Shown here in pieces: positions 16,453-26,911 of a stretch of DNA of 64,000 bases. The position numbers were made by a program, and so were the translations under genes. The stretch's first letter is position 1. Each line of letters begins with the position of its first letter. Source of the DNA: Croceicoccus naphthovorans (GTDB taxonomy: Bacteria; Pseudomonadota; Alphaproteobacteria; Sphingomonadales; Sphingomonadaceae); contig NZ_CP011770.1 of the NCBI RefSeq assembly GCF_001028705.1, positions 747,501-811,500 on the forward strand, written 5' to 3'. The notes beneath the pieces were generated by a model, which was not told the DNA's origin, searched no databases, and worked only from the letters and a program-made list of their open reading frames with translations.

Positions 16453-16983
16453 TCACCCCATCTCTCGAAAAGCCTTTTCGTATCGATCCAGCATGGCGTT
16501 TGAGTTTTCTGAATAGAGTCGCTTCTGCTCAGAAATTTGACTTTCTGACCAACCTGCTCGTTTTTGCACCTCGTCGAATAGGCGCGCAAACTCTGCTATT
16601 TCTTGATCGCTTTTGCGAACGGCCATGTCCTTATGGCGCTTCAAGTATGATTTGAGCGTTTCTTCATTGATTTCCGGATTCAGGAACAGATACGCCTCAG
16701 CCGCTCTATATCGCGAAACCCCGAAATGCTTCGCCACGGTGTAGACTTCGTGCGCGATATTAACTTCGCGGCGGATCTGTGACGCTGTTCGTTGGTTTCC
16801 CGGCCTTCGCTTGATTTCGCCGCGAAGGTGTGCCGCCAGAAATATACGAATGGCATCATCTATAACGCCACCAGCTTCAATATGGCGGGCCAAATGCTCC
16901 GTTTCTCCGAGCTTTGCATCACCTAAGGCGATGGCTGCATCAGGATCGAAAGAGTCCGGCAACTCGATGTCGGAGTATTTCAC
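16453..16983 (-). CDS. Unknown 176-aa protein overlapping integrase stop
   Basis: Begins at a GTG whose G is the last base of the integrase stop (TAGTG), so it is translated in coupling with int. The helical product contains QRTASQIRREVNIAHEVYTVAKHFGVSRYRAAEAYLFL (HTH-like around AKHFGVSRYRAAEAYL) and a charged C-terminal helix. It may be a regulator or a recombination directionality factor; no family is recognised. Confidence 0.55.
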   Translation of the reverse strand: MKYSDIELPDSFDPDAAIALGDAKLGETEHLARHIEAGGVIDDAIRIFLAAHLRGEIKRRPGNQRTASQIRREVNIAHEVYTVAKHFGVSRYRAAEAYLFLNPEINEETLKSYLKRHKDMAVRKSDQEIAEFARLFDEVQKRAGWSESQISEQKRLYSENSNAMLDRYEKAFREMG

Positions 16984-18227
16984 TACTTCGCTGCCTTCAT
17001 TTGCACGACTTCCGCAACTTCGTTGGATGGCATAACAATCGCACCGACGCGCTCGGTTGCTTGCCGCAGCGGATCATCCATCAGGTGCGAATAACGGGCC
17101 GTAGTGGCGGGTTGGCTATGGCCCAGCAACGCGCCGATGATCGGCAAAGACATGCCGCTCGAAGCCAGAACGCTGGCGTAAGTGTGGCGCAGGTCGTGGA
17201 TGCGCGCCGATGGCGTCACGATGGTCTTTTCCTTGCCCTTGGCGTCCGTTTCGGTCGTGATCGTCACGATTCCAGATGCAACACACAGATTGTGCCACGG
17301 TCGCTTTATTTCCTGCCTGTGGCCTTCGTCGCGACCGGGAAACAGGTATTCCGCATCCTTCGCTGCGGCTTTGCGCATATCGTCCAGAAGCTGGCGGGCA
17401 GGGGCCGACAGGGGGACGCGGTGCAAGGTTTTCTGCTTCGTGGTGCTGCCGGGCTTCGTCCAGACGCCAGCATCAAGGTCGAACTGTTCCCAGCGCGCGG
17501 CCAGAACCTCACCCTTGCGCGCGCCGGTCAGGAGCAACAACCGAACGATGTTGGCCGCGTCCTGATCGTCGTGTTCGGCCAGCGCCTTGGTCAACGAAGC
17601 CAATTCAGCAGGGGAAAGATAGCGGTGCCGCTTTTCCTCACTGTTCCGCTCGATGCCCTTTGCGGGATTATCGGTGCGCCAGCCCCATTTGATCGAAAGA
17701 GAAAACATCTTCGACAGCACCGAAACAGTCCGGTTTGCCACATAGGTCGCGCCCGACTTGGTAATCTTGCGGTGCAGGGCATCCACATCGGCGAAGGTCA
17801 CTTCGGAGACTTTCACGTGCTTGAGCGCGGGCAGGATATGGCGAGCAATTAGCGCCTCGTAATCGCGCTTGGTGGCTGGGCGCTTTTTCGGAAGGTGTTC
17901 ATCCTCAAACCGCTTGCACAGATCGGCGACGGTCTTGGCCGCGCGTTCTGCATCGACCTCAGCCATTGGATCGTCGCCAACGTCGATGCGCCGCTTAAGC
18001 TCTTTGGCTTCTTCGCGGGCAACTGTTGTTTTCCAGTCAGGAAAGCCCCCAATCGTAATGCGGCGCTCGCGGCCTGAACGAGTCCGGTAGTTCAGCACGA
18101 ATGAACGCGCACCCGCCGCCGTCGTCCGAACTCCAAACCCGCGCACCTCCGTATCGTAGGTGATCCGATTGCCCTTCGCAGGGAGGGGTAGGGCTTTGAC
18201 TATCGTATCAGTTAGCCGCTGGGCCAT
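16983..18227 (-). CDS. int: Tyrosine-type site-specific integrase
   Basis: A 414-residue integrase of the P4/DUF4102 class. The N-terminal arm-binding domain is visible (TYDTEVRGFGVRTTAAGARSFVLNYRT), then the core-binding SAM-like domain (~residues 90-175) and the catalytic domain. Active-site residues: Arg in LLTGARKGEVLAAR, His-x-x-Arg in IHDLRHTYASVL, His/Trp-position His in LLGHSQPATTARYSHL and the final Tyr in ARYSHL. It is oriented away from attR, 178 bases from the core repeat. The internal ATG was chosen because the upstream extension overlaps the paired GTGTCCG motif. Confidence 0.95.
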   Translation of the reverse strand: MAQRLTDTIVKALPLPAKGNRITYDTEVRGFGVRTTAAGARSFVLNYRTRSGRERRITIGGFPDWKTTVAREEAKELKRRIDVGDDPMAEVDAERAAKTVADLCKRFEDEHLPKKRPATKRDYEALIARHILPALKHVKVSEVTFADVDALHRKITKSGATYVANRTVSVLSKMFSLSIKWGWRTDNPAKGIERNSEEKRHRYLSPAELASLTKALAEHDDQDAANIVRLLLLTGARKGEVLAARWEQFDLDAGVWTKPGSTTKQKTLHRVPLSAPARQLLDDMRKAAAKDAEYLFPGRDEGHRQEIKRPWHNLCVASGIVTITTETDAKGKEKTIVTPSARIHDLRHTYASVLASSGMSLPIIGALLGHSQPATTARYSHLMDDPLRQATERVGAIVMPSNEVAEVVQMKAAK

Positions 18228-18240
18228 TGTCAGTTCGCTC

Positions 18241-18261
18241 TCGTGTCCGCATTGTGTCCGT
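18241..18261 (+). promoter_or_regulatory. Paired GTGTCCG motif upstream of int (arm-type site or operator)
   Basis: TCGTGTCCG-N3-TGTGTCCGT, the same as the attL-side copy apart from N3. It lies 14 bases before the int start and 144 bases from the attR core. A single inverted CGTGTCCGC is present at 18348-18356. The set could be integrase arm sites that also autoregulate int. Confidence 0.5.
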
Positions 18262-18404
18262 CCAGATAACGGCACCTAATGCGCGCATAATGTCCACCGG
18301 CGTCCTGATAAGTCAAGCAATAAACCGCTTAAATCCGTCACTTATCTGCGGACACGGGCGGTTATGAATCAAAATCAATGGGTTAGCAGATGAGCAAAAA
18401 AGGA

Positions 18405-18450
18405 ACTTTTAATCAGTAGGTCGCTGGTTCGAACCCAGCAGGGCTCACCA
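18405..18450 (+). repeat. attR: 46-bp copy of the tRNA-Lys 3' end
   Basis: Exact copy of 8862-8907. It contains only the 3' part of the tRNA (from the anticodon loop), so it is not a second functional tRNA gene. Confidence 0.95.
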
Positions 18451-18638
18451 CGCAGTCTCCAGTTTTCCGGCAGTCTGCCATCGTCTGTCGCGGCGCCGGG
18501 ATTCTCCCCGAGTTTCCGCGGCTTTGCACTCGTGTAATCGTTGCATCGGCAAAACAGAGACGCACTGACCTCCCATTTGAGCGAGATTCTGGCACAGATT
18601 CTCTGCGGCCAAAAAAGCGACCCACTGTTGGGGTGGCA

Positions 18639-19061
18639 TCAGTTGGTGGAGATGTGCAGCGCCTTGTGCTGTTCGGCCCAGAAAAGGGGCATGTCGCCCA
18701 TGCGCCAAAGATCGCGGGCGCCGAGATGCGATGCGTGGCTGCCGTCGAGAATCGACCGGATGATGGTCGGATCGAGATAGCTGATGCGGGCAACGCGCTG
18801 GATGTGGCGGAGCTTTTCGACTGGCAGCGCATCGGTTTCTGACTGGTCCATCTGGAGGAGTTGCTCGCGTGCCGCGAATGCCCGGGCGAGAAGTTCGGTC
18901 AGCCGTTCATCCTTTTCGGTCGATGCATTGCCGGTCGGCTCGAGGCGGAGCATTGCCTCGTGACCATACCTGGCTGTTGGGTCGGCATGACGATGTCGAT
19001 TGTTCGATCAGGCATGCCATTCAGATCTGCAGCTGCGCCGAGAGCTGATGCGCTGAAGGAA
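18639..19061 (-). pseudogene. Remnant of a large serine recombinase (C-terminal part)
   Basis: An in-frame stretch from 18953 encodes RLEPTGNAS...LLARAFAAREQLLQ and YLDPTIIRSILDGSHASHLG, ending MPLFWAEQHKAL. This is the C-terminal pattern of large 'recombinase family' proteins, which normally have an N-terminal resolvase domain and a zinc ribbon. The preceding residues TIDIVMPTQ continue in another frame and rejoin at YGHEAMLRLE, showing a frameshift near 18975. The catalytic domain is absent. It is a relic of an older element next to attR. Confidence 0.6.
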
Positions 19062-19092
19062 GCGCGAGCATCTTCGGAGCTGACTGACACGG

Positions 19093-19370
19093 GTCGTATG
19101 CGGGAGCCAGCCGGTGGCTCCGACCAATTGCTCGAGCGTAGCACCCTCCCTACGGCGGAGCAGGCCAAGCAGCAGTTCGGCCTTGGTCATCCGCTTGGTC
19201 AGAGCCTTAACGGTTGCGGGAGCGGCAGCTTCAGATGCGGCAGCCTCTTCGCCTCCGTCTCGTGGCTTGGGGGCACGCGCCATTCGGCGCGGCCGGCGAG
19301 GTTTGGAATCCTTCGATAGGTTGGTGGCGGTTTGGACTATGGTCGTTCTCCTGAGGTGGTGAGACGACAT
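19093..19370 (-). pseudogene. Truncated DUF3489 gene
   Basis: The frame encodes TKAELLLGLLRRREGATLEQ and LVGATGWLPHTTR, the core of DUF3489, then loses the expected continuation (AALTGLRKKG-like) and runs into sequence related to the recombinase remnant. DUF3489, DUF2924 and a large recombinase often occur together, so a deletion has fused the first and last genes of this trio. The intact start may be MARAPKPRDG at 19283. Confidence 0.55.
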
Positions 19371-19699
19371 CTTGCCGCCTCACCACCTTAGGCCCCGGTA
19401 CGCGTCATGCGCCGGGGGTCATCGCCGCTTCGAGAGGCGATTCAGTACAGACAGCAATGCTTGCTTTGCCCCCGAAGTCGAATGGAATGTGCAATCGGAC
19501 TCGAATGACGGATTTGCGCCCTCATCTTCGCCATTCAATAGAGCGTCATCTTTTCCTAAGAGCTGCCGTTGAGGGAAGGGCCGCTAGCGGGTAAACGCAC
19601 CTGGCCCGGAGGTAGGCATCGCTGATACCGTATTGGTAGGAGGGCGGGTAATTAAGTTGTCATGTCCTGACACCTCTGCGAACCTGTTGGAACTGATCC
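19371..19699. other. Intergenic region upstream of 5-oxoprolinase
   Basis: 329 bases with no convincing gene. A GC-rich inverted repeat (CCCCGG at 19393-19398 and CCGGGG at 19412-19417) sits upstream of the DUF3489 relic. The rightward promoter of the oxoprolinase gene should lie here, but no clear -35/-10 pair was found. Confidence 0.4.
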
Positions 19700-22600
19700 A
19701 TGGCTGAAACTGATACGGGCTGGCATTTCTGGATCGACCGCGGCGGCACGTTCACCGACCTTGTGGCGCTTTCCCCTGCGGGCGAGCTGAGCACGAAAAA
19801 GCTGCTGTCGTCGCACCCCGAACGGTACAAGGATGCGGCCATTCAGGGCATCCGCGACGTGCTGGGCGTGGCGCAGAACGAGGAACTGCCGTCGGACCGC
19901 ATCGCCGCGGTGAAGATGGGTACGACGGTCGCCACCAACGCGTTGCTGGAACGGCAGGGCGAGCACGTTGCACTGGTCGTCACCGAGGGTTTCCGCGATG
20001 TCCTGCGCATCGGGTACCAGAACCGCCCGCGCCTGTTCGATCTAGATATCAAGCTGCCCGACCGGCTTGAACATCGCGTGATCGAGGCGAAAGAGCGCTG
20101 CGACGTTGACGGCAACGTCCTGATCCCGCTGGACACCGATCACATCACGCAGCAGTTGCAGGCAGCGTTCGACGATGGCTGCACCGCTGCTGCCATCGTC
20201 CTGATGCACGGATATCGCTATCCCGAACACGAAACGCAGATTGCACAAATCGCGAAACGCATCGGCTTCAGCCAGATTTCGGTCAGCCACCTCGTCAGCC
20301 CGCTGATGAAGATCGTCGGGCGCGGTGATACCACGCTGGTCGATGCGTACCTGTCGCCGGTGCTATCGCGCTATGTCCGCCAGGTCGAAAGCGCGCTTGG
20401 CGAAGGCGTGCCGCTGGCCTTCATGCAATCGAACGGCGGATTGGTCGGCTCGGCCAATTTCCGTGGCCGCGATGCGATCCTGTCCGGCCCGGCCGGCGGC
20501 ATCGTCGGCATGGTGGAAACCAGCCGCATTGCCGGGTTCGAAAAGATCATCGGCTTCGACATGGGCGGTACCTCGACTGACGTGTCGCACTATGCTGGAG
20601 AGCTTGAGCGGTCGCTCGAAACCGTTGTTGCCGGTGTGCGCCTGCGCGTTCCGATGATGACCATCGACACCATCGCCGCCGGTGGCGGTTCGATCTGCCG
20701 CTTTGACGGCAGCCGCCTGCGCGTCGGCCCTGCATCCGCGGGCGCGGACCCCGGCCCGGCCTGTTATCGCCGTGGCGGCCCGCTTACGATTACCGACTGC
20801 AACGTCATGCTCGGCAAGTTGCAGCCCGATTGCTTTCCGAGCCTGTTCGGCCCGAACGGAGACCAGCCGATCGATCCCGTCGTCGTGCGCGAACGGTTCG
20901 AAGCGCTGGCCGAAGAGGTCAAGGTCGCCGGTCTGCCCGCCCGCACGCCAGAAGAACTGGCCGAAGGCTTCCTCGCCATTGCGGTCGACGCGATGGCCAA
21001 CGCGATCAAGAAGATCTCGGTCGCGCAGGGGCATGACGTGGCCGACTATGTTCTCGCCTGCTTCGGCGGTGCCGCCGGGCAGCATGCCTGCCTCGTCGCC
21101 GATGCGCTGGGCATCCGGAGCGTGTTGGTCCACCCGATGGCGGGCGTTCTCTCCGCCTTTGGCATCGGCCTCTCCGATCAGCGCCTCGTCCGCCAGCGCG
21201 CGGTCGAGCAAGAGTTGGGCGAAGCCACGCTGAACGATACCCGCGCCATTCTGGATGAGTTGCAGGACGAGTGCCGCGCCGATGTCGAGACCGACGGTTT
21301 CGACCTGAGCCGCGCAACGTATGAGCGCCGCTATTCGGTCCGCTACGCCGGAACCGATACCGCGATGGAAGTGCCCGAAGGGACCGTCGCCGAAATCCGT
21401 GAGGCGTTCGAGGCAAAATACCACCAGCGCTTTACCTTCACCACGCCAAAGGTGCCGCTGATCATCGAATCCGCGATGGTCGAGCTGGTCGTCCCGTCGC
21501 TGAAGGCGGAAATCTCGAACGACGGGCAGACCGTCGCCGATGCGCCGGACCGACAGGTTGCCAGCTATATGGCTGGCAATCCGCAGGATGCCCGCCTCCT
21601 GCCGCGTGATGCGATTGCCATCGAGCAGGCGCTAACCGGCCCCGCCATCATCTACGATTCGACGGCAACGATCATTGTCGAGCCCGGCTGGTCGGCGGTG
21701 CGCCGCGCCAACGGAGACCTGGTGCTGACCCGCGTGGCAGAGCTTCAGTCCGCCGATGCGCAGGCCAACACCGCACTCGATCCGGTGCGTCTGGAAATCT
21801 TCAACAACCTGTTCATGGCGATTGCCGAACAGATGGGACAGGCGCTGCAGAACACGGCGCTATCGGTCAACATCAAGGAACGGCTCGACTTTTCCTGCGC
21901 ACTCTTCGACGGGTCCGGCGCGCTGATCGCCAACGCGCCGCACATGCCGGTGCACCTTGGATCGATGGGCGATTCCGTACGCTCCGTCCGCGACAAGGCG
22001 ATGGCCACCGTGGGGCTGCGCAAGGGCGACGTATATGTCGTCAACAACCCCTACAACGGCGGCACCCACTTGCCCGACCTGACCGTGGTCATGCCCGTGT
22101 TCGACGAGAAAGGCGATTGCTCATTCTATGTCGCCGCACGCGGCCACCATGCCGACATCGGCGGCAAGACACCGGGTTCGATGCCGCCCGACAGCCACAC
22201 GCTGGAGGAAGAGGGCATCCTGCTAGACAGCTTCCTGTTAGTCGAAAACGGGCGCTTGCGCGAAACCGAGTTCCGCGCGGCGCTGGCCGACGGACGCTAT
22301 CCCGCCCGCGATCCCGACCGCAACGTCGGCGACATTCGCGCGCAGGTCGCGGCCTGTGCCCGCGGTGCGGCGGAAATCAACAAGATGTGCGCGCACTTCG
22401 GCCTCGATGTCGTGCTGGCCTATATGCGCCATGTGCAGGACAATGCGGCAGAGGCGGTGCGCCGCGTGCTCGACCGTCTACCCGACGGAGCCTTTACATA
22501 TAAACTGGACGACGGTTCGCACATCAGTGTCGCGATCTCCATCGACCGGGTAAAGCGCCGCGCGGTGATCGACTTCACCGGCAGCAGCGAGCAGCAGCCG

Positions 22601-23308
22601 ACCAATTTCAACGCACCCCCGGCGATCTGCCGTGCCGCCGTGCTCTATGTGCTGCGCACCCTGATCGACGAGGATATCCCGATGAACGACGGTTGCCTGC
22701 AACCGGTCAACATCGTCATCCCCGACGGGTCGATCCTGCATCCCCACCACGCTGCTGCGGTCGTGGCGGGCAACGTGGAGACCAGCCAGGTCATCACTGA
22801 CACGCTCTATGGCGCGACCGGCGCGATGGCCGCAGCGCAGGGTACGATGAACAACTTCACGTTCGGTGACGAAACACGCCAGTACTACGAAACGATCTGC
22901 GGCGGCGCGGGCGCAGGCCCGGATTTCGACGGCAGCTCGGCGGTGCACACGCACATGACGAACAGCCGGATCACCGATCCCGAAGTGCTGGAATGGCGCT
23001 TCCCGGTCCTGCTGGAGGCGTTCGAGATCCGGCGCGGATCCGGCGGCAAGGGCAAGCACTCTGGCGGCGATGGTGTTCATAGGCGTATCCGGTTCCTGAA
23101 GGACATGACCGCCACGATCCTGTCGAACCGCCGTGTGGTGCCGCCCTTTGGCCTGAAAGGCGGATCGCCTGGTCAGCCGGGTCGCAACCGGGTGATCCGC
23201 GCCGACGGAACGGTGGAAGACATTGCCTCGACCGAGAGCACCGAAATGACGCCCGGCGACGTCTTCGTCATCGATACCCCCGGCGGCGGCGGTTATGGTC
23301 CCACTTGA
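19700..23308 (+). CDS. 5-oxoprolinase, fused hydantoinase A/B type (ATP-dependent)
   Basis: A 1202-residue protein joining two domains. Residues 1-~690 are HyuA-like ([12 protein letters not shown] phosphate loop, [59 protein letters not shown]). Residues ~693-1200 are HyuB-like ([56 protein letters not shown]). The fused form matches eukaryote-like and bacterial OplAH 5-oxoprolinases of ~1200-1290 residues, which open 5-oxoproline to glutamate with ATP. Related fused enzymes hydrolyse hydantoins, so the substrate is probable but not proven. No transporter or partner lies beside it. Confidence 0.88.
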   Translation: MAETDTGWHFWIDRGGTFTDLVALSPAGELSTKKLLSSHPERYKDAAIQGIRDVLGVAQNEELPSDRIAAVKMGTTVATNALLERQGEHVALVVTEGFRDVLRIGYQNRPRLFDLDIKLPDRLEHRVIEAKERCDVDGNVLIPLDTDHITQQLQAAFDDGCTAAAIVLMHGYRYPEHETQIAQIAKRIGFSQISVSHLVSPLMKIVGRGDTTLVDAYLSPVLSRYVRQVESALGEGVPLAFMQSNGGLVGSANFRGRDAILSGPAGGIVGMVETSRIAGFEKIIGFDMGGTSTDVSHYAGELERSLETVVAGVRLRVPMMTIDTIAAGGGSICRFDGSRLRVGPASAGADPGPACYRRGGPLTITDCNVMLGKLQPDCFPSLFGPNGDQPIDPVVVRERFEALAEEVKVAGLPARTPEELAEGFLAIAVDAMANAIKKISVAQGHDVADYVLACFGGAAGQHACLVADALGIRSVLVHPMAGVLSAFGIGLSDQRLVRQRAVEQELGEATLNDTRAILDELQDECRADVETDGFDLSRATYERRYSVRYAGTDTAMEVPEGTVAEIREAFEAKYHQRFTFTTPKVPLIIESAMVELVVPSLKAEISNDGQTVADAPDRQVASYMAGNPQDARLLPRDAIAIEQALTGPAIIYDSTATIIVEPGWSAVRRANGDLVLTRVAELQSADAQANTALDPVRLEIFNNLFMAIAEQMGQALQNTALSVNIKERLDFSCALFDGSGALIANAPHMPVHLGSMGDSVRSVRDKAMATVGLRKGDVYVVNNPYNGGTHLPDLTVVMPVFDEKGDCSFYVAARGHHADIGGKTPGSMPPDSHTLEEEGILLDSFLLVENGRLRETEFRAALADGRYPARDPDRNVGDIRAQVAACARGAAEINKMCAHFGLDVVLAYMRHVQDNAAEAVRRVLDRLPDGAFTYKLDDGSHISVAISIDRVKRRAVIDFTGSSEQQPTNFNAPPAICRAAVLYVLRTLIDEDIPMNDGCLQPVNIVIPDGSILHPHHAAAVVAGNVETSQVITDTLYGATGAMAAAQGTMNNFTFGDETRQYYETICGGAGAGPDFDGSSAVHTHMTNSRITDPEVLEWRFPVLLEAFEIRRGSGGKGKHSGGDGVHRRIRFLKDMTATILSNRRVVPPFGLKGGSPGQPGRNRVIRADGTVEDIASTESTEMTPGDVFVIDTPGGGGYGPT

Positions 23309-24035
23309 AATTAGCGATCGCCAGGCGCGAAGGATGTGAGAAGCGGTTCGGTTTTTGAAAGTGCCTGCACCAGCAATTAATCACAAAAAGCCGACTGTCT
23401 GAATTCGGCTCAATAGCTTCCCGTGACGGTTCGGTTGACTGTCCAGACGACGAAAAAGAATCGGCGGTCCTGACGGGCATCCACGCGGTGTCTTACAGCG
23501 CACGAGCAGGCTTACGGACGGTAACTCGCTTGGTTCGCAACCACGAAAAGCGCGCGGGGTCCTGTTCAAGTAAGAATGCCCGAAGGCTGCTCCTCTGGTC
23601 GTTGCCAAAGCGGCTCGCAACTTGGGAGCTGATGCTGAATCCGTAATCAGAGCTTCTTCGGTCAGGGAAATGGCACGTTCTGGATGTCCGCCCTTACGCC
23701 AATGGCTGCTGGAGTTGACTGCATGCCATGGATCTTTGGTTGCGTGCCAATCAGCGGTCATAACCTGAGCTTCAATCATAGGCCAAGCGGCTGCGACCTC
23801 GTCGGTCCAACAGTCTTCGCCTCCAACCTGAAGCCATGCGACTGACGTTGGTTGCAGTCTCTCCCCTTTCGCCAAGGACAGTAGCAGCCGAATTGTCTAT
23901 TGGGGATTTGGCAGCTGCTCGGTCGATTAAACATGGTGCTCAAACCCGTCGATGAAGTCTGAACTTTGCGTCAAAGCACTCTAGCGCTGGCAGTCCGGAC
24001 GCCAGAAAGGTAGCCGAGCGATTCCAATTGCCGTC
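23309..24035. other. Gene-poor region with a TPR-like relic
   Basis: About 730 bases between the oxoprolinase and the copper promoter. Apart from the degenerate leftward frame described separately, I see no RNA gene or mobile-element end. Confidence 0.4.
23381..23875 (-). pseudogene. Degenerate TPR-like fragment
   Basis: An open frame of 164 residues in which only the part HPERAISLTEEALITDSASAPKLRAALATTRGAAF looks like real protein: it resembles TPR or sulfotransferase-associated repeats (pattern ERALxLxEEAL...LRxAxLTTRGAA). The rest is low in family signal and likely out of frame. It may be a decayed gene piece; a random open frame is the alternative. Confidence 0.3.
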
Positions 24036-24066
24036 TTGACCCTGACATCATGTCAGGCCCTACATG
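24036..24066 (+). promoter_or_regulatory. MerR/CueR-type promoter and operator of the copper operon
   Basis: TTGACC at 24036-24041 is followed after 19 bases by TACATG at 24061-24066. The over-long 19-bp spacer is the mark of MerR-family promoters. A perfect 17-bp palindrome, CCTGACATCATGTCAGG (24041-24057), fills the spacer. The cognate regulator gene cueR lies in the same operon. Copper-bound CueR would untwist the spacer and switch on copA. Confidence 0.75.
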
Positions 24067-24091
24067 AGTGGTCGGCAAGGAGATTAAGCCG

Positions 24092-26425
24092 ATGGACGAG
24101 CATCAGCACTGTAACCACGATAACGCAGCGGTAAGCAGCGCGACAGTCACCGATCCGGTATGCGGAATGCAGGTCGATCGGCAGACGACGACGCATCACG
24201 CTACGCATGCGGGGCAAGATTATCATTTCTGCAGCGCCCGCTGTCAGGCGCGATTTGCCGAAGATCCAGTTCGCTGGCTGACCGGAGCGGCTGACGAACC
24301 AGCCTTGACCGACGGTGCGATCTGGACCTGCCCGATGCATCCTGAAGTGCGCCAGGATCATCCGGGATCGTGCCCTATCTGCGGCATGGCGCTCGAACCG
24401 GAGATGGTCGATCCCGATGCCGGTCCGACCGAGGAACTGGTCGATATGACACGGCGGTTTTGGATCGGTCTGGCGCTGACCATACCTGTGTTCCTGCTGG
24501 AAATGGGCGGCCATGTGTTTCCAGTGATCCACCATCTTGTTCCGATAGACGTCTCGGTCTGGGTGCAACTGGCTCTGGCGACACCAGTAGTTCTATGGGC
24601 AGGCTGGCCGTTCATTACGCGGGCGGCTGCATCGGTCATCTCGCGCAACCTGAACATGTTTACCCTGATCGCGTTGGGGACCGGGGTGGCGTGGTCCTAT
24701 TCCATTGTTGCGGCCCTTGCACCCGGACTGTTTCCCGATGCGTTCCGCGCCCACGACGGCACCGTCGCGGTCTATTTCGAAGCAGCGGCAGTCATCACCG
24801 TGCTGGTCCTGCTGGGCCAGGTCCTTGAACTTCGCGCCCGCGAACGTACGTCCGGGGCCCTGAAGGCCCTGCTCGGCCTGACGCCCCACACCGCCCGCAG
24901 GATTGGCGCGGACGGTGATGAGGAAGTCCCGCTGGAGGATCTGCAGGTCGGCGATCGTCTGCGTATCCGGCCGGGTGAGAAAATTCCGGTCGACGGCACA
25001 GTGGCCGAGGGTGCTTCCGCCATCGACGAGTCCATGGTGACGGGGGAATCCATGCCCGTATCCAAGCAAGCGGGTGACACGGTGATCGGCGGCACCATCA
25101 ATACGACCGGTTCGCTGGTGATGGTCGCAGAAAAGCTGGGCCGCGATACGCTCCTCTCGCGCATCGTGCAGATGGTGGCCCAGGCCCAGCGCTCACGCGC
25201 ACCGATCCAGCGGCTGGCCGATCAGGTGGCGGGCTGGTTCGTGCCGCTGATCCTCGGCGTTGCGTTGATCGCTTTCGCCGCGTGGAGCCTCTGGGGGCCA
25301 GAGCCGCGCCTTGCCCACGCGCTCGTTGCCGCGGTGGCTGTGCTGATTATCGCCTGCCCCTGCGCGCTCGGTCTGGCGACACCTATGTCGATCATGGTCG
25401 GCGTGGGCCGTGGTGCAGAGGAAGGCATACTCGTGAAGAATGCCGAGGCGCTGGAGCGGATGGAGAAAGTCGATACGCTGGTCGTCGACAAGACCGGCAC
25501 GCTTACCGAGGGCAAGCCGTCGGTGACTCGCGTTGTTCCGCTTGGTAACCTGTCGGAAGATGACGTGCTTCGGCTCGCCGCAGGCGTCGAGCAGGCCTCG
25601 GAACATCCGCTGGCGCTGGCAATCATAGCCGAAGCGGAGCGGCGTGGTATCGACCCACCTGAGGTCGAGAATTTCGATTCCCCTACCGGCAAGGGGGCCA
25701 TGGGTACGATCGAAGGCAGTCGGGTTCTGCTTGGGAATGCCACTTTCTTGATCGAGCGCGGCGTCGATCCCGGACCCGCTGCCAGCGATGCCGACTTGCT
25801 GCGGCAGGATGGCGCAACGGCAATCCTGATTGCCATTGACCACAAGGTCGCGGGCATCATCGCCATCGCCGACGCGGTCAAGGCGACTACACCCGATGCG
25901 TTGAAGGCCCTTCGCGCCGAAGGCATCCGCCTCCTGATGCTCACTGGGGACAACCGGACGACCGCAGAGGCGGTGGCAAGGTCTCTGGGTATCGATGAAG
26001 TGGAGGCCGATGTCCTGCCCGATCGCAAGAGCGCGGTAGTCGAACGCTTGCGTGCACAGGGCCATGTCGTCGCCATGGCCGGTGACGGTGTGAACGATGC
26101 CCCGGCACTCGCCGCAGCAGACGTTGGTATCGCAATGGGATCGGGCACCGATGTCGCGATCGAGAGTGCTGGAATCACCCTGCTCAATGGCGAGCTGACC
26201 GGTATTGCCCGGGCTCATACGCTCAGCCGCAAGGTGATGTCGAACATCCGCCAGAACCTCGTCTTTGCTTTCGGCTACAACGCGTTGGGCGTGCCTGTGG
26301 CGGCGGGCGTGCTGTACCCGCACTTCGGTATCCTGCTTTCCCCCGTGATCGCGGCCGCCGCGATGTCGCTTTCCTCCGTCAGCGTGATCGGCAATGCCCT
26401 CCGACTGAAGGCGGCTCAGCTATGA
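24092..26425 (+). CDS. copA: Copper-exporting P1B-type ATPase with YHS and metal-binding domains
   Basis: A 777-residue P1B ATPase starting MDEHQHCNH, with AAGGAG ten bases upstream. Domains in order: His-rich start; YHS domain (DPVCGMQV ~21-28, YHFCSARC ~44-51); heavy-metal binding domain (WTCPMHPEV and [10 protein letters not shown], ~78-102); membrane helices with the Cu-translocating CPC motif IIACPCALG (~418-426); phosphorylation motif DKTGTLTEG (~466); and the [22 protein letters not shown] hinge. It exports Cu(I) (or Ag(I)) to the periplasm using ATP. cueR overlaps its stop by four bases. The CPC and HMBD/YHS layout supports copper or silver over other metals. Confidence 0.93.
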   Translation: MDEHQHCNHDNAAVSSATVTDPVCGMQVDRQTTTHHATHAGQDYHFCSARCQARFAEDPVRWLTGAADEPALTDGAIWTCPMHPEVRQDHPGSCPICGMALEPEMVDPDAGPTEELVDMTRRFWIGLALTIPVFLLEMGGHVFPVIHHLVPIDVSVWVQLALATPVVLWAGWPFITRAAASVISRNLNMFTLIALGTGVAWSYSIVAALAPGLFPDAFRAHDGTVAVYFEAAAVITVLVLLGQVLELRARERTSGALKALLGLTPHTARRIGADGDEEVPLEDLQVGDRLRIRPGEKIPVDGTVAEGASAIDESMVTGESMPVSKQAGDTVIGGTINTTGSLVMVAEKLGRDTLLSRIVQMVAQAQRSRAPIQRLADQVAGWFVPLILGVALIAFAAWSLWGPEPRLAHALVAAVAVLIIACPCALGLATPMSIMVGVGRGAEEGILVKNAEALERMEKVDTLVVDKTGTLTEGKPSVTRVVPLGNLSEDDVLRLAAGVEQASEHPLALAIIAEAERRGIDPPEVENFDSPTGKGAMGTIEGSRVLLGNATFLIERGVDPGPAASDADLLRQDGATAILIAIDHKVAGIIAIADAVKATTPDALKALRAEGIRLLMLTGDNRTTAEAVARSLGIDEVEADVLPDRKSAVVERLRAQGHVVAMAGDGVNDAPALAAADVGIAMGSGTDVAIESAGITLLNGELTGIARAHTLSRKVMSNIRQNLVFAFGYNALGVPVAAGVLYPHFGILLSPVIAAAAMSLSSVSVIGNALRLKAAQL

Positions 26426-26847
26426 ACATTGGCGATGCGTCGCAGCGGATTGGCGTTTCGCAGCGGATGATCCGGCATCACGAGAAGATCGGCCTGATCT
26501 CGGCACCGCCACGTCGTGACAGTGGTTATCGCGATTATTCCGATGTGGACCTGAAAAGGCTGCGCTTTATCGCCAACGCTGGGGATCTGGGTTTTTCCAT
26601 CGAGGAGATCGGCGACCTGCTGCAATTGTGGAGTGACGAGCGTCGCGCCAATTCCGAAGTCAAGGCATTGGCTCTGGCGAAGGCAGACGAACTTGGCCGC
26701 AAGGTGGACGCGCTGGCCGCGATGCGCTCTAGCCTGCTCCATCTAGACCGCACGTGCCATGGCGACGATCGGCCGGATTGCCCGATCATCGAAACGATTT
26801 CAGGAGAGACGCTGGCCGTTCATGCCAGTTCAGCCAAGGATAATTGA
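26422..26847 (+). CDS. cueR: Copper-responsive MerR-family regulator
   Basis: A 141-residue MerR-family protein with an N-terminal winged HTH ([25 protein letters not shown]) and dimerisation helix. The Cu(I)-binding loop [12 protein letters not shown] has Cys112 and Cys120, the same numbering as in E. coli CueR, where two-cysteine linear coordination selects Cu(I)/Ag(I)/Au(I). It overlaps copA as ATGA. It most likely acts on the palindromic operator at 24041-24057. Confidence 0.93.
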   Translation: MNIGDASQRIGVSQRMIRHHEKIGLISAPPRRDSGYRDYSDVDLKRLRFIANAGDLGFSIEEIGDLLQLWSDERRANSEVKALALAKADELGRKVDALAAMRSSLLHLDRTCHGDDRPDCPIIETISGETLAVHASSAKDN

Positions 26848-26911
26848 CTCCTGTCCGATTGCCGTGATTGATCGGGCTGGCAGTTGCGAAAATGCCGCAA
26901 AGGAAAACACG

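Larger units (their letters stand above)
8908..18450. mobile_element. Integrated satellite-like element in tRNA-Lys
   Basis: A 9.5 kb unit flanked by the 46-bp att repeats. The leftward backbone, from the attR end, is: tyrosine integrase, unknown 176-aa gene, AlpA-like DNA-binding protein, acidic protein, Toprim/Topo VI-A-like protein, wHTH protein, TerS-like, TerL and two small unknown genes. The rightward cargo next to attL is an unknown 93-aa gene, a ClpP/SppA-fold protease-like gene and a 60-aa gene. No portal, capsid, tail or lysis gene is present. The int-alpA-replication-terminase order resembles phage-inducible islands, so a phage satellite is the best reading; a decayed prophage is the alternative. 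Confidence 0.85.

Noticed and set aside
18405-18450. Second tRNA-Lys gene
   Set aside because: Only the 3' 46 bases are present; no acceptor 5' strand or D-arm.
18413-18832. Leftward 139-aa frame across attR
   Set aside because: It runs over the tRNA copy and an out-of-frame part of the recombinase relic.
25193-26323. 376-aa leftward frame
   Set aside because: Antisense shadow of copA.
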